NCBI GenBank assembly: GCA_025360065.1
Contig: JANYCX010000178.1
Location: 1 to 32,631 of the forward strand
DNA from: Acetobacteraceae bacterium
Lineage (GTDB): Bacteria; Pseudomonadota; Alphaproteobacteria; Acetobacterales; Acetobacteraceae
Reading direction: 5' to 3'
Length of the DNA stretch: 32,631 nt
Both the position numbers and the translations under genes were made by a program. Positions 24,567 to 32,602 of this stretch are shown piece by piece (positions within the stretch are counted from its first letter, which is position 1; each line of letters begins with the position of its first letter). The notes beneath the pieces were generated by a model. The model did no database searches and was not told the DNA's origin. It saw nothing but the letters and a program-made list of their open reading frames with translations.

Positions 24567-25525
24567 CCGCGCTGTTGGAGGTATCGGATCTCGCGGTAGT
24601 TTTCCACACCAAGCGCGGGCCGGTGCATGCGGTCGATGGGCTCGGCTTCAGCGTCGAACGTGGGGAAGTGTTGGGCATTGTCGGCGAATCAGGCTCCGGC
24701 AAATCGGTCACTTTGCGCGCCATCACCCGGTTGCTGCACGGCGCCGAAGTCACTGGCCGGGTGAACTGGCAGGGCGAGGACGTTCTCGCCATGGACACCG
24801 AACGCCTGCGCCGGATGCGCGGCGGGCAGATCGGCATGGTGTTCCAGGAGCCGATGGCCGCCCTCAACCCGGTGCTGTCGATCGGCCTGCAAATCACCGA
24901 AACCTTGATCGCCCATACCCAGCTTGATGCCGCCGGGCGGCGGGCGCGGGCGCTCGAACTGCTCGATCTCGTGGGGATTGCGGCAGGACGCACCCGGCTC
25001 GCGCAGTTCCCGCATGAGTTTTCCGGCGGTATGCGCCAACGCGCAATGATCGCGATTGCGCTGGCCGCCAATCCGGCGCTGCTGCTGGCTGATGAGCCAA
25101 CGACCGCGCTGGACGTTACCATCCAGGACCAGATTTTGCGGCTGCTGCGCGGGCTGGTTGATGATCTCGGGATGGCGCTGGTGCTGGTGACCCATGATCT
25201 CGGGGTGATCGCCGAAACCTGCGACCGGGTGGCGGTGATGTATGCTGGCCGGCTGTGCGAAACCGGCGCGGTGGCGCCTGTCTTCGCCGCCCCGCGCCAC
25301 GCCTACACCAAGGCGCTATTGGGTGCGATGCCGGGGCAGGGCCAGGACGCGCTGGTTGCCATTCCCGGCATGGCGCCGCGGTTGGACGCGCCGGCGCTGG
25401 GCTGCGCCTTTGCCCCGCGCTGCGCCTTTCGGCTGCCGGTCTGCGATACCACCCGCCCGGCGTTGCGGGAATTCGGCCCGGCCCAGTCCAGCGCCTGCCA
25501 TGCCGCCGAGGCGCTCGCATCATGA
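24563..25525 (+). CDS. ABC transporter ATP-binding protein, DppD type
   Basis: The 320-residue ATPase energises the importer. Walker A is GESGSGKS (about residues 38-45), the signature is FSGGMRQRAMIAIAL, and Walker B is LLADEPTTALDVT. The C-terminal oligopeptide-transporter extension carries the cysteine-rich CAFAPRCAFRLPVC segment. The start at 24563 overlaps the DppC stop and the stop overlaps the DppF start, so translation is coupled throughout. Confidence 0.92.
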   Translation: MTALLEVSDLAVVFHTKRGPVHAVDGLGFSVERGEVLGIVGESGSGKSVTLRAITRLLHGAEVTGRVNWQGEDVLAMDTERLRRMRGGQIGMVFQEPMAALNPVLSIGLQITETLIAHTQLDAAGRRARALELLDLVGIAAGRTRLAQFPHEFSGGMRQRAMIAIALAANPALLLADEPTTALDVTIQDQILRLLRGLVDDLGMALVLVTHDLGVIAETCDRVAVMYAGRLCETGAVAPVFAAPRHAYTKALLGAMPGQGQDALVAIPGMAPRLDAPALGCAFAPRCAFRLPVCDTTRPALREFGPAQSSACHAAEALAS

Positions 25526-26502
25526 CAATCTTGCTGCAAGCCGAGGCGCTCACCAAGCATTTCCCCGGCCGACGTGGGCTGATCGACATGGCCCGCCGCA
25601 CGCCGCGCCCGGTGGTGCGGGCGCTGACCGGTATCACCCTCGACATTCGCGCGGGCGAAACCCTCGGCATTGTCGGGGAGTCCGGCTGCGGTAAATCCAC
25701 CCTGGCGCGCTGTCTGGTCGGGCTGCATCCGCCTGATAGCGGCGCAGTTCGGTTTGAAGGCGCCGACTTGGCCGGCATGTCCGGCGGCGACACGCTCGGG
25801 TTTCACCGCCAGGTGCAAATGATCTTTCAGGACCCCTACGGGTCGCTCAATCCGCTAATGTCGGTTGGCGACACATTGTCCGAGGCGCTGGCGGTCCATA
25901 ACATCGTGCCGAAAGCGGCCATCGCGGCGCGCGTCACCGAATTGCTCGCCATGGTGCATTTACCGCCTGATGCGGCGGGGCGCCGCCCGCATGAATTCTC
26001 CGGCGGCCAACGCCAGCGCATCGGCATTGCCCGCGCGTTGGCGGTTGAGCCCAAGATCATCGTCGCCGACGAACCGGTTTCAGCACTCGACGTCTCGGTG
26101 CAGGCGCAGATCGTTAACCTGCTGCTCGAACTGCGCGCCCGGCTGGGGCTCACCTTGGTATTCATCACCCATGATCTGCGGCTGGTCCGGCACATGACCC
26201 AGCGCGTGGCGGTGATGTATCTTGGCCGCATTGTTGAGCTTGGCCCGACCGCCGATCTGTTTGCCGCGCCACGCCATCCCTACACCCGCGCCCTGCTGCG
26301 CGCGGTGCCCCAGCTTACCCCCGGAATGCGTGGGCGCGACGCGGCGGTGCGCGGGGAATTGCCCAGCCCGCTGGCGCCGCCGCCGGGCTGCGCGTTCCAT
26401 CCGCGCTGCGGCATTGCCGAGGCGGGGTGTTCGGTGTCGGTTCCGGTTTTAAGCGAGCGGAACGGCGACTGGCCGGTGGCGTGTTTTTTGGCGGAAGGGT
26501 GA
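25522..26502 (+). CDS. ABC transporter ATP-binding protein, DppF type
   Basis: This second ATPase of 326 residues completes the heteromeric importer. It has Walker A GESGCGKST, signature FSGGQRQRIGIARAL and Walker B IVADEPVSALDVS. The C-terminal extension again carries a cysteine cluster (CAFHPRCGIAEAGC). The start codon at 25522 overlaps the preceding stop. Hairpin copy 5 begins ten bases after the stop and probably ends the operon. Confidence 0.92.
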   Translation: MTILLQAEALTKHFPGRRGLIDMARRTPRPVVRALTGITLDIRAGETLGIVGESGCGKSTLARCLVGLHPPDSGAVRFEGADLAGMSGGDTLGFHRQVQMIFQDPYGSLNPLMSVGDTLSEALAVHNIVPKAAIAARVTELLAMVHLPPDAAGRRPHEFSGGQRQRIGIARALAVEPKIIVADEPVSALDVSVQAQIVNLLLELRARLGLTLVFITHDLRLVRHMTQRVAVMYLGRIVELGPTADLFAAPRHPYTRALLRAVPQLTPGMRGRDAAVRGELPSPLAPPPGCAFHPRCGIAEAGCSVSVPVLSERNGDWPVACFLAEG

Positions 26503-26511
26503 GGGTAAGCA

Positions 26512-26571
26512 GTTCTTTTTGTGAACAAAAAGAACCAAAAAAACTTTTTGATACGTGTTGCCGTTGGCGTG
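26512..26571 (+). repeat. AT-rich hairpin repeat, copy 5
   Basis: The hairpin (26512-26535), A-tract and CTTTTTGATAC are identical to copy 4 over 43 bases. TGTTGCCGTTGGCGTG (26556-26571) then matches the spacer of copies 2/3. The tract CAAAAA-AAC-TTTTTG can form a second small hairpin directly behind the first. Its place ten bases behind the last importer gene suggests a terminator role. Confidence 0.85.
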
Positions 26572-26588
26572 CGAACTCGCGGCCTTAG

Positions 26589-26637
26589 CACCCTCACCCC
26601 GGCCCTCTCCCGCCGGGAGAGAGCCGGGGTGAGGGTG
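26589..26637. terminator. Long GC-rich palindrome between convergent genes
   Basis: CACCCTCACCCCGGC plus CCTCTCCC pairs with GGGAGAGAGCCGGGGTGAGGGTG across a two- to three-base loop, with a single mismatch in about 23 pairs. It sits between the importer operon and the convergent minus-strand gene at 26678. It could terminate transcription from both sides, or be a dispersed repeat like the short form at 4358. Confidence 0.6.
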
Positions 26638-26677
26638 TTTGGAGCCAAATTATCGTCGGCCCAAAGAAGACCCTCCC

Positions 26678-27127
26678 TTAAGCACTCACCCCCGCCGGCA
26701 GCGCCTGCACCACTTCGTCCGCCTCGCTCGCATCGCCATGTACTTCCTCGCGGATCACCCGCATGGTGACCTCCATCAGATATTGCACCAGTGCGGCGTT
26801 TAATTGTTGAAACTCCGGCCACAGCACCTCGTTCACGAAGCCTTGCGGCACGCGTAGCATCACCGTGGTCAGGCGCTGGCGATGATATCGGTAGGGCTTC
26901 AATCCATATCGCCGGGCGAGTGCCAGAAACAGCCGGCGCGACCATTGATCGCCGAGGCCGAAGCGCATTTCAATCGGGGGATCGCGAAGGCCGAGTTCGA
27001 ACAGCCGGTCACGCACCCGCTTGATGGCGGCCTCGGCAGCGAAGCGTTCGCCCGTGGTGCCGGCACCGGCAAACAGCGCTTCGATCTTGCGGAGTTTGTC
27101 GCGGAGCTGGGCTTCGTCGGGCGTCAT
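26678..27127 (-). CDS. Conserved protein of unknown function (DUF2786/DUF7168-like)
   Basis: The 149-residue product opens with LRDKLRKIEALFAGAGTTGERFAAEAAIKRVRDRL. This helical segment is seen in a widespread bacterial family related to DUF2786. The middle has WSRRLFLALARRYGLKPYRYHRQRLTTVMLRVP. No catalytic motif is evident and I know of no function. The ATG at 27127 follows the stop of the upstream membrane-protein gene by nine bases, with AGGATC as a weak ribosome-binding site, so the two form one transcript. Confidence 0.68.
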   Translation of the reverse strand: MTPDEAQLRDKLRKIEALFAGAGTTGERFAAEAAIKRVRDRLFELGLRDPPIEMRFGLGDQWSRRLFLALARRYGLKPYRYHRQRLTTVMLRVPQGFVNEVLWPEFQQLNAALVQYLMEVTMRVIREEVHGDASEADEVVQALPAGVSA

Positions 27128-27136
27128 CTGGTGATC

Positions 27137-27940
27137 CTATGGGCGGGGCGGCCACAGCATAATCAAACTGGTGCGCCGGACATAGGCATCATAGGCCGGA
27201 TTGCTGCCGAGCCGCTTTTCCAGCAAGGCCGCGCCCATCGGGCCAATGATCGCGTAGGTCAGGATGGCCGGGCCAAGGGCGGCGATCAGCGCCCAAAGGC
27301 CGGTATCAAGTGCCAGCAGGAACAGCCCCCACTGGACCAGAATTTCCCCGAAATAATTTGGATGGCGGGAAAAGCGCCACAGCCCGCGATCCATCACCTC
27401 ACCGCGATCGCTGCGTGTCGCGCGGAAATGCGACATCTGCTGGTCGGCGATGGTTTCGATCACCAGACCCGCGCCGGCCATGATTGCGCCGAGCCAGCCG
27501 AACAGCCCCAGCCCCGGCGCCACCCCAGTGATCGCGAACAGCGCCGGCAAGGTGACGGCCAGCATCGCCACGCCCTGATAGATGAACACCACGCGCAGGC
27601 TGTAGAGCGCGAAATTGCTACCACGCGCGGCAACCTCGGCGCGGATGGCGGCATAGCGGGGGTCTTCGACAGCGTGGTTGCGGTGGCCGATGTAAAGCCC
27701 CAACCGCACGCCCCAGGCGGTTGCCAGGATCAGACAGATCACTGCGCGCGGGCCGGGGTCTGGGGTCGATAAGTAATAGATCCAGGCCATCGCCGCGCAG
27801 CCCGGCCCCCAGAAAATATCGACGATGCTGGCATCGCGCAGGCGCAGGCTGATTGGCCACAGCACCAGCACAAAGGCCACCAGCGCGAACCCGCCCGATC
27901 GCAGCAGCAGCGGCGCTTGGACAGTCATCACTTCGATCAT
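27137..27940 (-). CDS. DUF1295-family membrane protein (steroid 5-alpha-reductase-like fold)
   Basis: The 267-residue protein is very hydrophobic with about seven membrane helices. The diagnostic segment is LWRFSRHPNYFGEILVQWG, in which RHPNYxGE is shared by DUF1295 proteins, steroid 5-alpha-reductases and isoprenylcysteine methyltransferases. These enzymes act on lipid-like substrates in the membrane with NADPH or SAM. Which activity applies here cannot be told. The ATG at 27940 has GGGGAAAC before it; 55 more in-frame residues upstream lack membrane character and are rejected. It is divergent from the amidohydrolase operon. Confidence 0.83.
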   Translation of the reverse strand: MIEVMTVQAPLLLRSGGFALVAFVLVLWPISLRLRDASIVDIFWGPGCAAMAWIYYLSTPDPGPRAVICLILATAWGVRLGLYIGHRNHAVEDPRYAAIRAEVAARGSNFALYSLRVVFIYQGVAMLAVTLPALFAITGVAPGLGLFGWLGAIMAGAGLVIETIADQQMSHFRATRSDRGEVMDRGLWRFSRHPNYFGEILVQWGLFLLALDTGLWALIAALGPAILTYAIIGPMGAALLEKRLGSNPAYDAYVRRTSLIMLWPPRP

Positions 27941-28066
27941 TGTTTCCCCGCTGGCCGATGATTGTGAGATATGGGAGCATGGCGCCTGGGCCGCCAGTAT
28001 GATTGGCTTGCAATGCCCAGCCATTCCTGGCGATGATGGACGTGTCTGCAAAGGGAAACCCCAGAA

Positions 28067-29158
28067 TTGACGCTGCAACACGGCGCGATTGACTGCGATA
28101 TTCACCCGACGGTGCCGTCGGTGCGCGACCTACTGCCCCATCTGGAGCCTTACTGGCGCGAGCATATTCTGCGCCGCGGGCTGGAACGCGATAATTTCGA
28201 CATTTCGGCCTATCCGTCCGGCTCGCCGTTGACGTCCCGGCCCGATTGGCGCGGCGCGGGCGGCTTGGCGGCAACCAATCTTGCGTCCATCCAGGCGCAA
28301 TTGCTCGACCCGTTCCGCCCATCGGCGGCAATCTGCAACGTGCTGCACGGCGCGCAGATGATGATGAGCGAGGATCTGTCGCTCGCGCTATGTCGCGGCA
28401 TCAATAACTGGCTGATCGCCGAATTTCTTGACCGCGATCCACGCCTGCGCGCTTCGATCACTGTGCCAATCCATAGTGCCGAGCTTGCTGCCGAAGAAGT
28501 CGAGCGCCTCGCCGGCGATCAGCGCTTCGTGCAGGTATTGCTGCTGGCGATGGCGGAAGTCCCGCTCGGCCGGCGCCAGATGTGGCCGCTTTATCGGGTC
28601 GCGGAAAAATACGGCCTGCCAATTGGTATTCATGCCGGATCGAGCTTCCGCCATCCGCCGAGTGCGGGGGGCTGGGGGTCGCTCTATCTCGAAGATTACG
28701 TGTCGTTCGCGCAAGGCTTCGCTGGCGCGCTGAACTCGCTGCTTGCGGAAGGGGTGTTCCAGAAATTCCCCGACCTCAAAGTGGTGCTGATCGAGTCGGG
28801 CGTGACCTGGATGCCGGCCAGCATGTGGCGCATCGACAAGACCTGGCGCGGGGTGCGCTCCGAAGTGCCATGGCTTGCGCAACTGCCGACCGAGATCATC
28901 CGCGACCGGGTGCGGATGACCTTGCAACCCTTTGACGCGCCGCCCGATGTCGCGGCGGTGACGCGGGTGCTGGAACAGCTCGGGTCCGATGACATGCTGC
29001 TATTTTCGACCGATTACCCGCATTGGCAGTTTGACGGAATGGACGCCCTGCCCGATGGCCTGCCACCGGCGCTGATCCAGAAAATCCTGTTCGACAATCC
29101 GCGTGCCACCTACCCGCGCCTCGCCGCCCTCCACCCTGTTGGGGAAACCACATCATGA
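28067..29158 (+). CDS. Amidohydrolase-family TIM-barrel hydrolase, first copy
   Basis: This 363-residue protein belongs to the amidohydrolase 2 group (PF04909 type), metal-dependent hydrolases and decarboxylases. The N-terminal metal motif is DCDIHP (Asp11, His13): the first histidine of the usual HxH is Asp, as is common in this branch. Later ligands are probably His189 in GIHAGSS and Asp316 in FSTDYPHW. The start is a TTG at 28067 with AGGGAAA about nine bases upstream; no ATG or GTG lies in frame after the upstream stop at 28034. The stop overlaps the next start (ATGA). Its substrate is unknown. Confidence 0.85.
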   Translation: MTLQHGAIDCDIHPTVPSVRDLLPHLEPYWREHILRRGLERDNFDISAYPSGSPLTSRPDWRGAGGLAATNLASIQAQLLDPFRPSAAICNVLHGAQMMMSEDLSLALCRGINNWLIAEFLDRDPRLRASITVPIHSAELAAEEVERLAGDQRFVQVLLLAMAEVPLGRRQMWPLYRVAEKYGLPIGIHAGSSFRHPPSAGGWGSLYLEDYVSFAQGFAGALNSLLAEGVFQKFPDLKVVLIESGVTWMPASMWRIDKTWRGVRSEVPWLAQLPTEIIRDRVRMTLQPFDAPPDVAAVTRVLEQLGSDDMLLFSTDYPHWQFDGMDALPDGLPPALIQKILFDNPRATYPRLAALHPVGETTS

Positions 29159-30267
29159 ACGTCATCGCGCCCGAACGCCGTGCCGATCCGCAAGCCCAGG
29201 CCCATCTCGGCTTCATCGATTGCGACGTGCATCCCTTCGTGAAATCAGGCGCGGATTTTGATCCGTTTTTGTCCGAACGCTGGCGGGCACATCGCCAGTC
29301 CATCGGTGGCCGTTCGCGCCAGGGTCTCGGGCGCGGCACCGCCTATCCACGCATGTCGCCCGGCAACGGGATGCGCATGGATGCCTGGCCCAAGGGTGGC
29401 GGCATGCCGGGGTCCGATCTCGCGCTGATGCAGGAGCAATTGCTCGATTTATTTAACGTCGAATATGGCCTGCTCGCGCCCTTGGTCGGCGGTGCCGCGG
29501 GGGAACGCAACGTCGATTTCGCCGCCGCCATGGCAATCGCAGTCAATGAATGGCAAGTCGCCAAATTCTGCGACCCCGAGCCAAGGCTCAAAGGCTCAAT
29601 CCAGATCACCCTAGAACATGAAGCCGCCGCCATCGCCGAAATCGAGCGCTGGGCCGGTGACAAACGCTTCTGCCAGGTCAATATCGCGCCGCGCGGTCTC
29701 GAACCGCTCGGCCGCCGCCGCTATCGCAAAATCCTTGCCGCCTGTGCCGCTAATGGTTTCCCGATCTCGCTCCATCTCGGCGGCACCAGCGGGCACGCCT
29801 CAACCGGCGGCGGCTGGCCATCGTTCTATCACGAGGAACACCCGTCTTACGTCCAGACCATGCAAACGCTGGTCACCAGCCTGGTCTGCGAGGGGACGTT
29901 CGAGGAAATTCCCGACCTCAAAGTTGTGCTCGTCGAAGGCGGCTTCGCCTGGGTGCCGGCCTTGTCGTGGCGGCTCGACCGCAACTGGAAGCGCCTTAAG
30001 GCCGAAGCGCCGAGCTTGACCCGCGCGCCGTCCGACTATGTCCACCAGCATTTCTGGGTCACCACCCAGCCGATCGAAGAACCCGAACGGCCCGATGACA
30101 TGCTGGCGATCCTCGATTGGATCGGGCCAGACCGGGTTATGTTTTCGACCGACTACCCGCATTGGGACCAGGACGATCCGCGCTACGCCTTCAAGGTCAA
30201 ACTGCCCGCCGACTGGAACCGGATGATCTTCCGCGACAACGCGCGCGCGCTGTATCGGCTGGACTGA
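29155..30267 (+). CDS. Amidohydrolase-family TIM-barrel hydrolase, second copy
   Basis: The 370-residue product is a paralogue of the preceding gene with the same order of motifs: DCDVHP (Asp24, His26), SLHLGGTSGH (His207) and MFSTDYPHWDQDDP (Asp333). Both copies contain a stretch like FQKFPDLKVVLIESG or FEEIPDLKVVLVEGG before a Trp-rich segment. Tandem retention with coupled translation suggests two subunits of one enzyme or two successive steps. The stop overlaps the Rieske start (TGATG). Family is clear; reaction unknown. Confidence 0.86.
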   Translation: MNVIAPERRADPQAQAHLGFIDCDVHPFVKSGADFDPFLSERWRAHRQSIGGRSRQGLGRGTAYPRMSPGNGMRMDAWPKGGGMPGSDLALMQEQLLDLFNVEYGLLAPLVGGAAGERNVDFAAAMAIAVNEWQVAKFCDPEPRLKGSIQITLEHEAAAIAEIERWAGDKRFCQVNIAPRGLEPLGRRRYRKILAACAANGFPISLHLGGTSGHASTGGGWPSFYHEEHPSYVQTMQTLVTSLVCEGTFEEIPDLKVVLVEGGFAWVPALSWRLDRNWKRLKAEAPSLTRAPSDYVHQHFWVTTQPIEEPERPDDMLAILDWIGPDRVMFSTDYPHWDQDDPRYAFKVKLPADWNRMIFRDNARALYRLD

Positions 30268-30656
30268 TGGCCAAGCACGTCGTTGCACGCGCCAGCGAAA
30301 TCCCCCCTGGCCACCGCAAAATCGTTAGCGTCCGCGGCCGCGAAATCGGCATCTTCAACCTTGGTGGCGAATTCTTCGCGCTGTTCAACCGTTGCCCCCA
30401 CCAAGGCGCGGCGCTGTGCACCGGCGAAATCGTCAGCCGGCTCGAATCCACCATTCCCGGCGACTATCGCCTAAGCCGGCCCGGCGAAATGCTGCGCTGC
30501 CCCTGGCATTGCTGGGAATTCGACATTCGCACCGGGCAATCCTGGTGCGAACCCAATTCGGTCCACGCCAGGACCTTCCCGGTCACCACCGAACCGCTGG
30601 CCGCCGAAACTGTCGATGTTACGATCGCCGAGCGCTACGTGGTGGTGATCCTTTAG
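30267..30656 (+). CDS. Small Rieske [2Fe-2S] protein with a long inter-motif insertion
   Basis: The 129-residue protein is a single Rieske domain. The cluster ligands are Cys43 and His45 in CPHQ and Cys78 and His81 in CPWH. The gap between the two motifs is 32 residues, about twice the usual 15-17, and reads as an inserted loop (SRLESTIPGDYRLSRPGEM). No oxygenase catalytic domain follows, so it should act as an electron carrier or a partner domain. It shares bases with the preceding stop codon and ends the three-gene operon. No ferredoxin reductase or oxygenase subunit is in the window. Confidence 0.88.
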   Translation: MAKHVVARASEIPPGHRKIVSVRGREIGIFNLGGEFFALFNRCPHQGAALCTGEIVSRLESTIPGDYRLSRPGEMLRCPWHCWEFDIRTGQSWCEPNSVHARTFPVTTEPLAAETVDVTIAERYVVVIL

Positions 30657-30662
30657 CGCCGC

Positions 30663-31649
30663 CTAAGCCGCCGCTGCCGAAAATGCCGCAAGCCCGTGCT
30701 CCACCGTCTCGCGGTCCAAGTCCTTGGTAATGAACACAATCCGGCTGGTGCGCGGATCGCCCTCGGGCCAAGCCGGCAGCAAATCCGGCGGGTGAAACAT
30801 ATGCTGGATGCCGTGGATCGCCACTGGCCGGTCCTGGCCGACGAGGTTCAAAATCCCCTTCACCCGCAACAGGTTTTCGCCCCGTGTGCCGATCAACATC
30901 TCCAGAAACGTGCCGATGCCCTGCCAATGCAATGGTTCGGCGAAGGTCAGGCAAAAACTGTGGATCGACGGATCGTGGCGCGGCGTGTCGTCGGCAAAGG
31001 CAGCCTCGTTGATCCAGGCCGCAACATCGCGCGGCTTGCCGGCGAGATCGAACAGCCCACAATCGAGAATTTCCACCGGATCGAGCGCGCCCTTGGTCGC
31101 CACCAGCAGCTTCACGCCAGGATTGATCGCGCCAATCCGCTGGCGCAGCGCGCTGACATCGGCGGCCAGATCGGTCTTGCTCAGCACAATCCGGTCCGCC
31201 ATTGCCACTTGGCGCAACGCTTCCTGATGCGCATCTAACTGCCCCATCGCATGCACCGCATCAACCACCGTGACAATGCCATCGAGCCGGTAATGCAACG
31301 CCACTCCAATATCGCCCAGCAGGCTTTGCACGATCGGCGCTGGATCGGCGAGGCCAGTGGTTTCCACCACCACCCGATGCACCGCGCCGGCCGCAATCCG
31401 TGGCAGCAAGTCGCGCAACGCCCGCAGCAGATCGCCACGCACCGCACAGCACAAACACCCAGATGGCAACAACGCGGTATCATCATCCAACTTGTCGACC
31501 AGGATGTGATCGATCCCGATATCGCCGAACTCGTTAACCAGCACCGCCGTTCCTGCCATCGCCGGATGGCGCAAAATCGCGTTCAGCAATGTGGTTTTGC
31601 CCGCGCCGAGAAACCCGGTCAGCACGGTTACCGGGGTCAAATCAGCCAT
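30663..31649 (-). CDS. COG0523 GTPase, CobW/ZNG1 family, probable zinc chaperone
   Basis: The 328-residue G3E GTPase has Walker [10 protein letters not shown] (residues 12-20), the metal-binding CLCC motif (Cys65, Cys67, Cys68), the switch segment [12 protein letters not shown], and the base-recognition SKTD. A CobW C-terminal domain completes it. COG0523 members insert or deliver Zn, Co or Ni. Next to a Zur-like regulator and the zinc enzyme HisI, zinc is the likeliest metal. The first eight bases overlap the hisI 3' end, so translation is coupled. It converges on the Rieske gene with six bases between. Confidence 0.88.
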   Translation of the reverse strand: MADLTPVTVLTGFLGAGKTTLLNAILRHPAMAGTAVLVNEFGDIGIDHILVDKLDDDTALLPSGCLCCAVRGDLLRALRDLLPRIAAGAVHRVVVETTGLADPAPIVQSLLGDIGVALHYRLDGIVTVVDAVHAMGQLDAHQEALRQVAMADRIVLSKTDLAADVSALRQRIGAINPGVKLLVATKGALDPVEILDCGLFDLAGKPRDVAAWINEAAFADDTPRHDPSIHSFCLTFAEPLHWQGIGTFLEMLIGTRGENLLRVKGILNLVGQDRPVAIHGIQHMFHPPDLLPAWPEGDPRTSRIVFITKDLDRETVEHGLAAFSAAAA

Positions 31650-32034
31650 GCTTGTGGCCGTACAACTGCGCCGGATCGATTAACGGTGCTGCAATTTCGA
31701 CCAACTCGCCATCCCGCGCCGCCCGGTAAAAACAATTCCGCCGGCCGGTGTGGCACGCCACCCCGTCCTGATCGACCAACAACAAAATCGTGTCGCCATC
31801 ACAATCGAGGCGCAAATCCACCAGACGCTGGCGCTGCCCCGAGGTTTCGCCCTTGCGCCAGAGCTGCCCGCGGCTACGGCTGAAATAACACACCTGCCCG
31901 GTGGCCAACGTCTCGGCGACCGCATCGCGGTTCATCCAAGCCAGCATCAACACCTCCCCGGTATCATGCTGCTGCGCCACCGCCGCCACCAAACCGTTTT
32001 CGCCAAACCCGATGGCATCAAGTATATCCTGCAT
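31642..32034 (-). CDS. hisI: Phosphoribosyl-AMP cyclohydrolase
   Basis: HisI opens the adenine ring of phosphoribosyl-AMP, the third step of histidine synthesis, and needs zinc and magnesium. The 130-residue product has the Mg site DCDGD (Asp77, Asp79, Asp81), the zinc cysteines Cys78, Cys94 and Cys101 ([11 protein letters not shown]), and the substrate segment [16 protein letters not shown]. The ATG at 32034 matches the family start; a longer frame to 32067 would run into the zur start. No other his gene is nearby. It may be the only copy or a zinc-starvation paralogue, which the window cannot settle. Confidence 0.88.
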   Translation of the reverse strand: MQDILDAIGFGENGLVAAVAQQHDTGEVLMLAWMNRDAVAETLATGQVCYFSRSRGQLWRKGETSGQRQRLVDLRLDCDGDTILLLVDQDGVACHTGRRNCFYRAARDGELVEIAAPLIDPAQLYGHKHG

Positions 32035-32065
32035 CCGACAAGCCCTAAGTTGGAGCGGCACATCC

Positions 32066-32602
32066 ATGGAGACCGCGTTTTCCGCCCATACTACGGCGGC
32101 CCTCGATCACGCCAGCCTGCTCTGCGCGCGCACCGGCGGCAAGCTCACGCCGCTGCGCCGCCAAGTGCTCGGCCTCATCCTCGAAAGCCCGGCACCGGTC
32201 GGCGCCTACGACCTGCTCAACCAACTCCGCACCAACCGCGCCGCATCCGCCCCGCCCACAATCTACCGCGCGCTCGAATTCCTCCGCGAACACGGACTCG
32301 TCCACCGCATCGAACGCCTCGCCGCCTTCATCGGATGCGTCGACGCCGAACCCCATGACCACCCGGCACAATTCCTCATCTGCCGAACCTGCCACCGGGT
32401 CACCGAACTCGATGACCACAACCTCGCCCACGCCCTCACCGACGCAGCCCGAAGACTCGGGTTCACCATGTCGGGGGCCACGATCGAGGCTGAGGGGTTG
32501 TGCGCGGAATGTGGGGTCAAGGAAGCAAGTGCCGGGGCGCTGCCCCAGACCCCGCCAGGGCCGGGCCCTGGACCCTATCCCAAGAAAGCAAAGTCGGAAT
32601 GA
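32066..32602 (+). CDS. zur: Fur-family transcriptional regulator, probably Zur
   Basis: This 178-residue regulator has a winged-helix domain ([24 protein letters not shown], then [20 protein letters not shown]). The dimerisation domain carries structural zinc cysteine pairs Cys106/Cys109 (CRTCH) and Cys146/Cys149 (CAECG). IYRALEFL and the CRTC spacing favour Zur over Fur. GGAG ten bases before ATG 32066 supports the start. It is divergent from hisI with only 31 bases between. An odd Pro/Gly-rich tail of about 25 residues follows CAECG and is encoded by a GC-rich repeat. The Zur call leans on the neighbouring hisI and COG0523 genes. Confidence 0.82.
   Translation: METAFSAHTTAALDHASLLCARTGGKLTPLRRQVLGLILESPAPVGAYDLLNQLRTNRAASAPPTIYRALEFLREHGLVHRIERLAAFIGCVDAEPHDHPAQFLICRTCHRVTELDDHNLAHALTDAARRLGFTMSGATIEAEGLCAECGVKEASAGALPQTPPGPGPGPYPKKAKSE
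32534..32571. repeat. GC-rich double hairpin inside the 3' end of zur
   Basis: Two adjacent palindromes occur here: GGGGC-GCT-GCCCC (32534-32546) and CCAGGGCC-G-GGCCCTGG (32555-32571). Their type (CGCTGCCCC...CCAGGG) is familiar from intergenic DNA of Acetobacteraceae. Here they lie in frame and encode part of the Pro/Gly tail of the regulator. They may also act as a terminator stem. The last 29 bases of the window hold nothing else recognisable. Confidence 0.55.

Noticed and set aside
27618-28331. Minus-strand frame of 237 residues across the DUF1295 and amidohydrolase starts
   Set aside because: Out of frame with the recognisable membrane protein and spans a divergent promoter region; no domain seen.
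32035-32065. Zur operator between hisI and the regulator
   Set aside because: I looked for an AT-rich palindrome of the alphaproteobacterial Zur type in the 31-base gap and around it and saw none.
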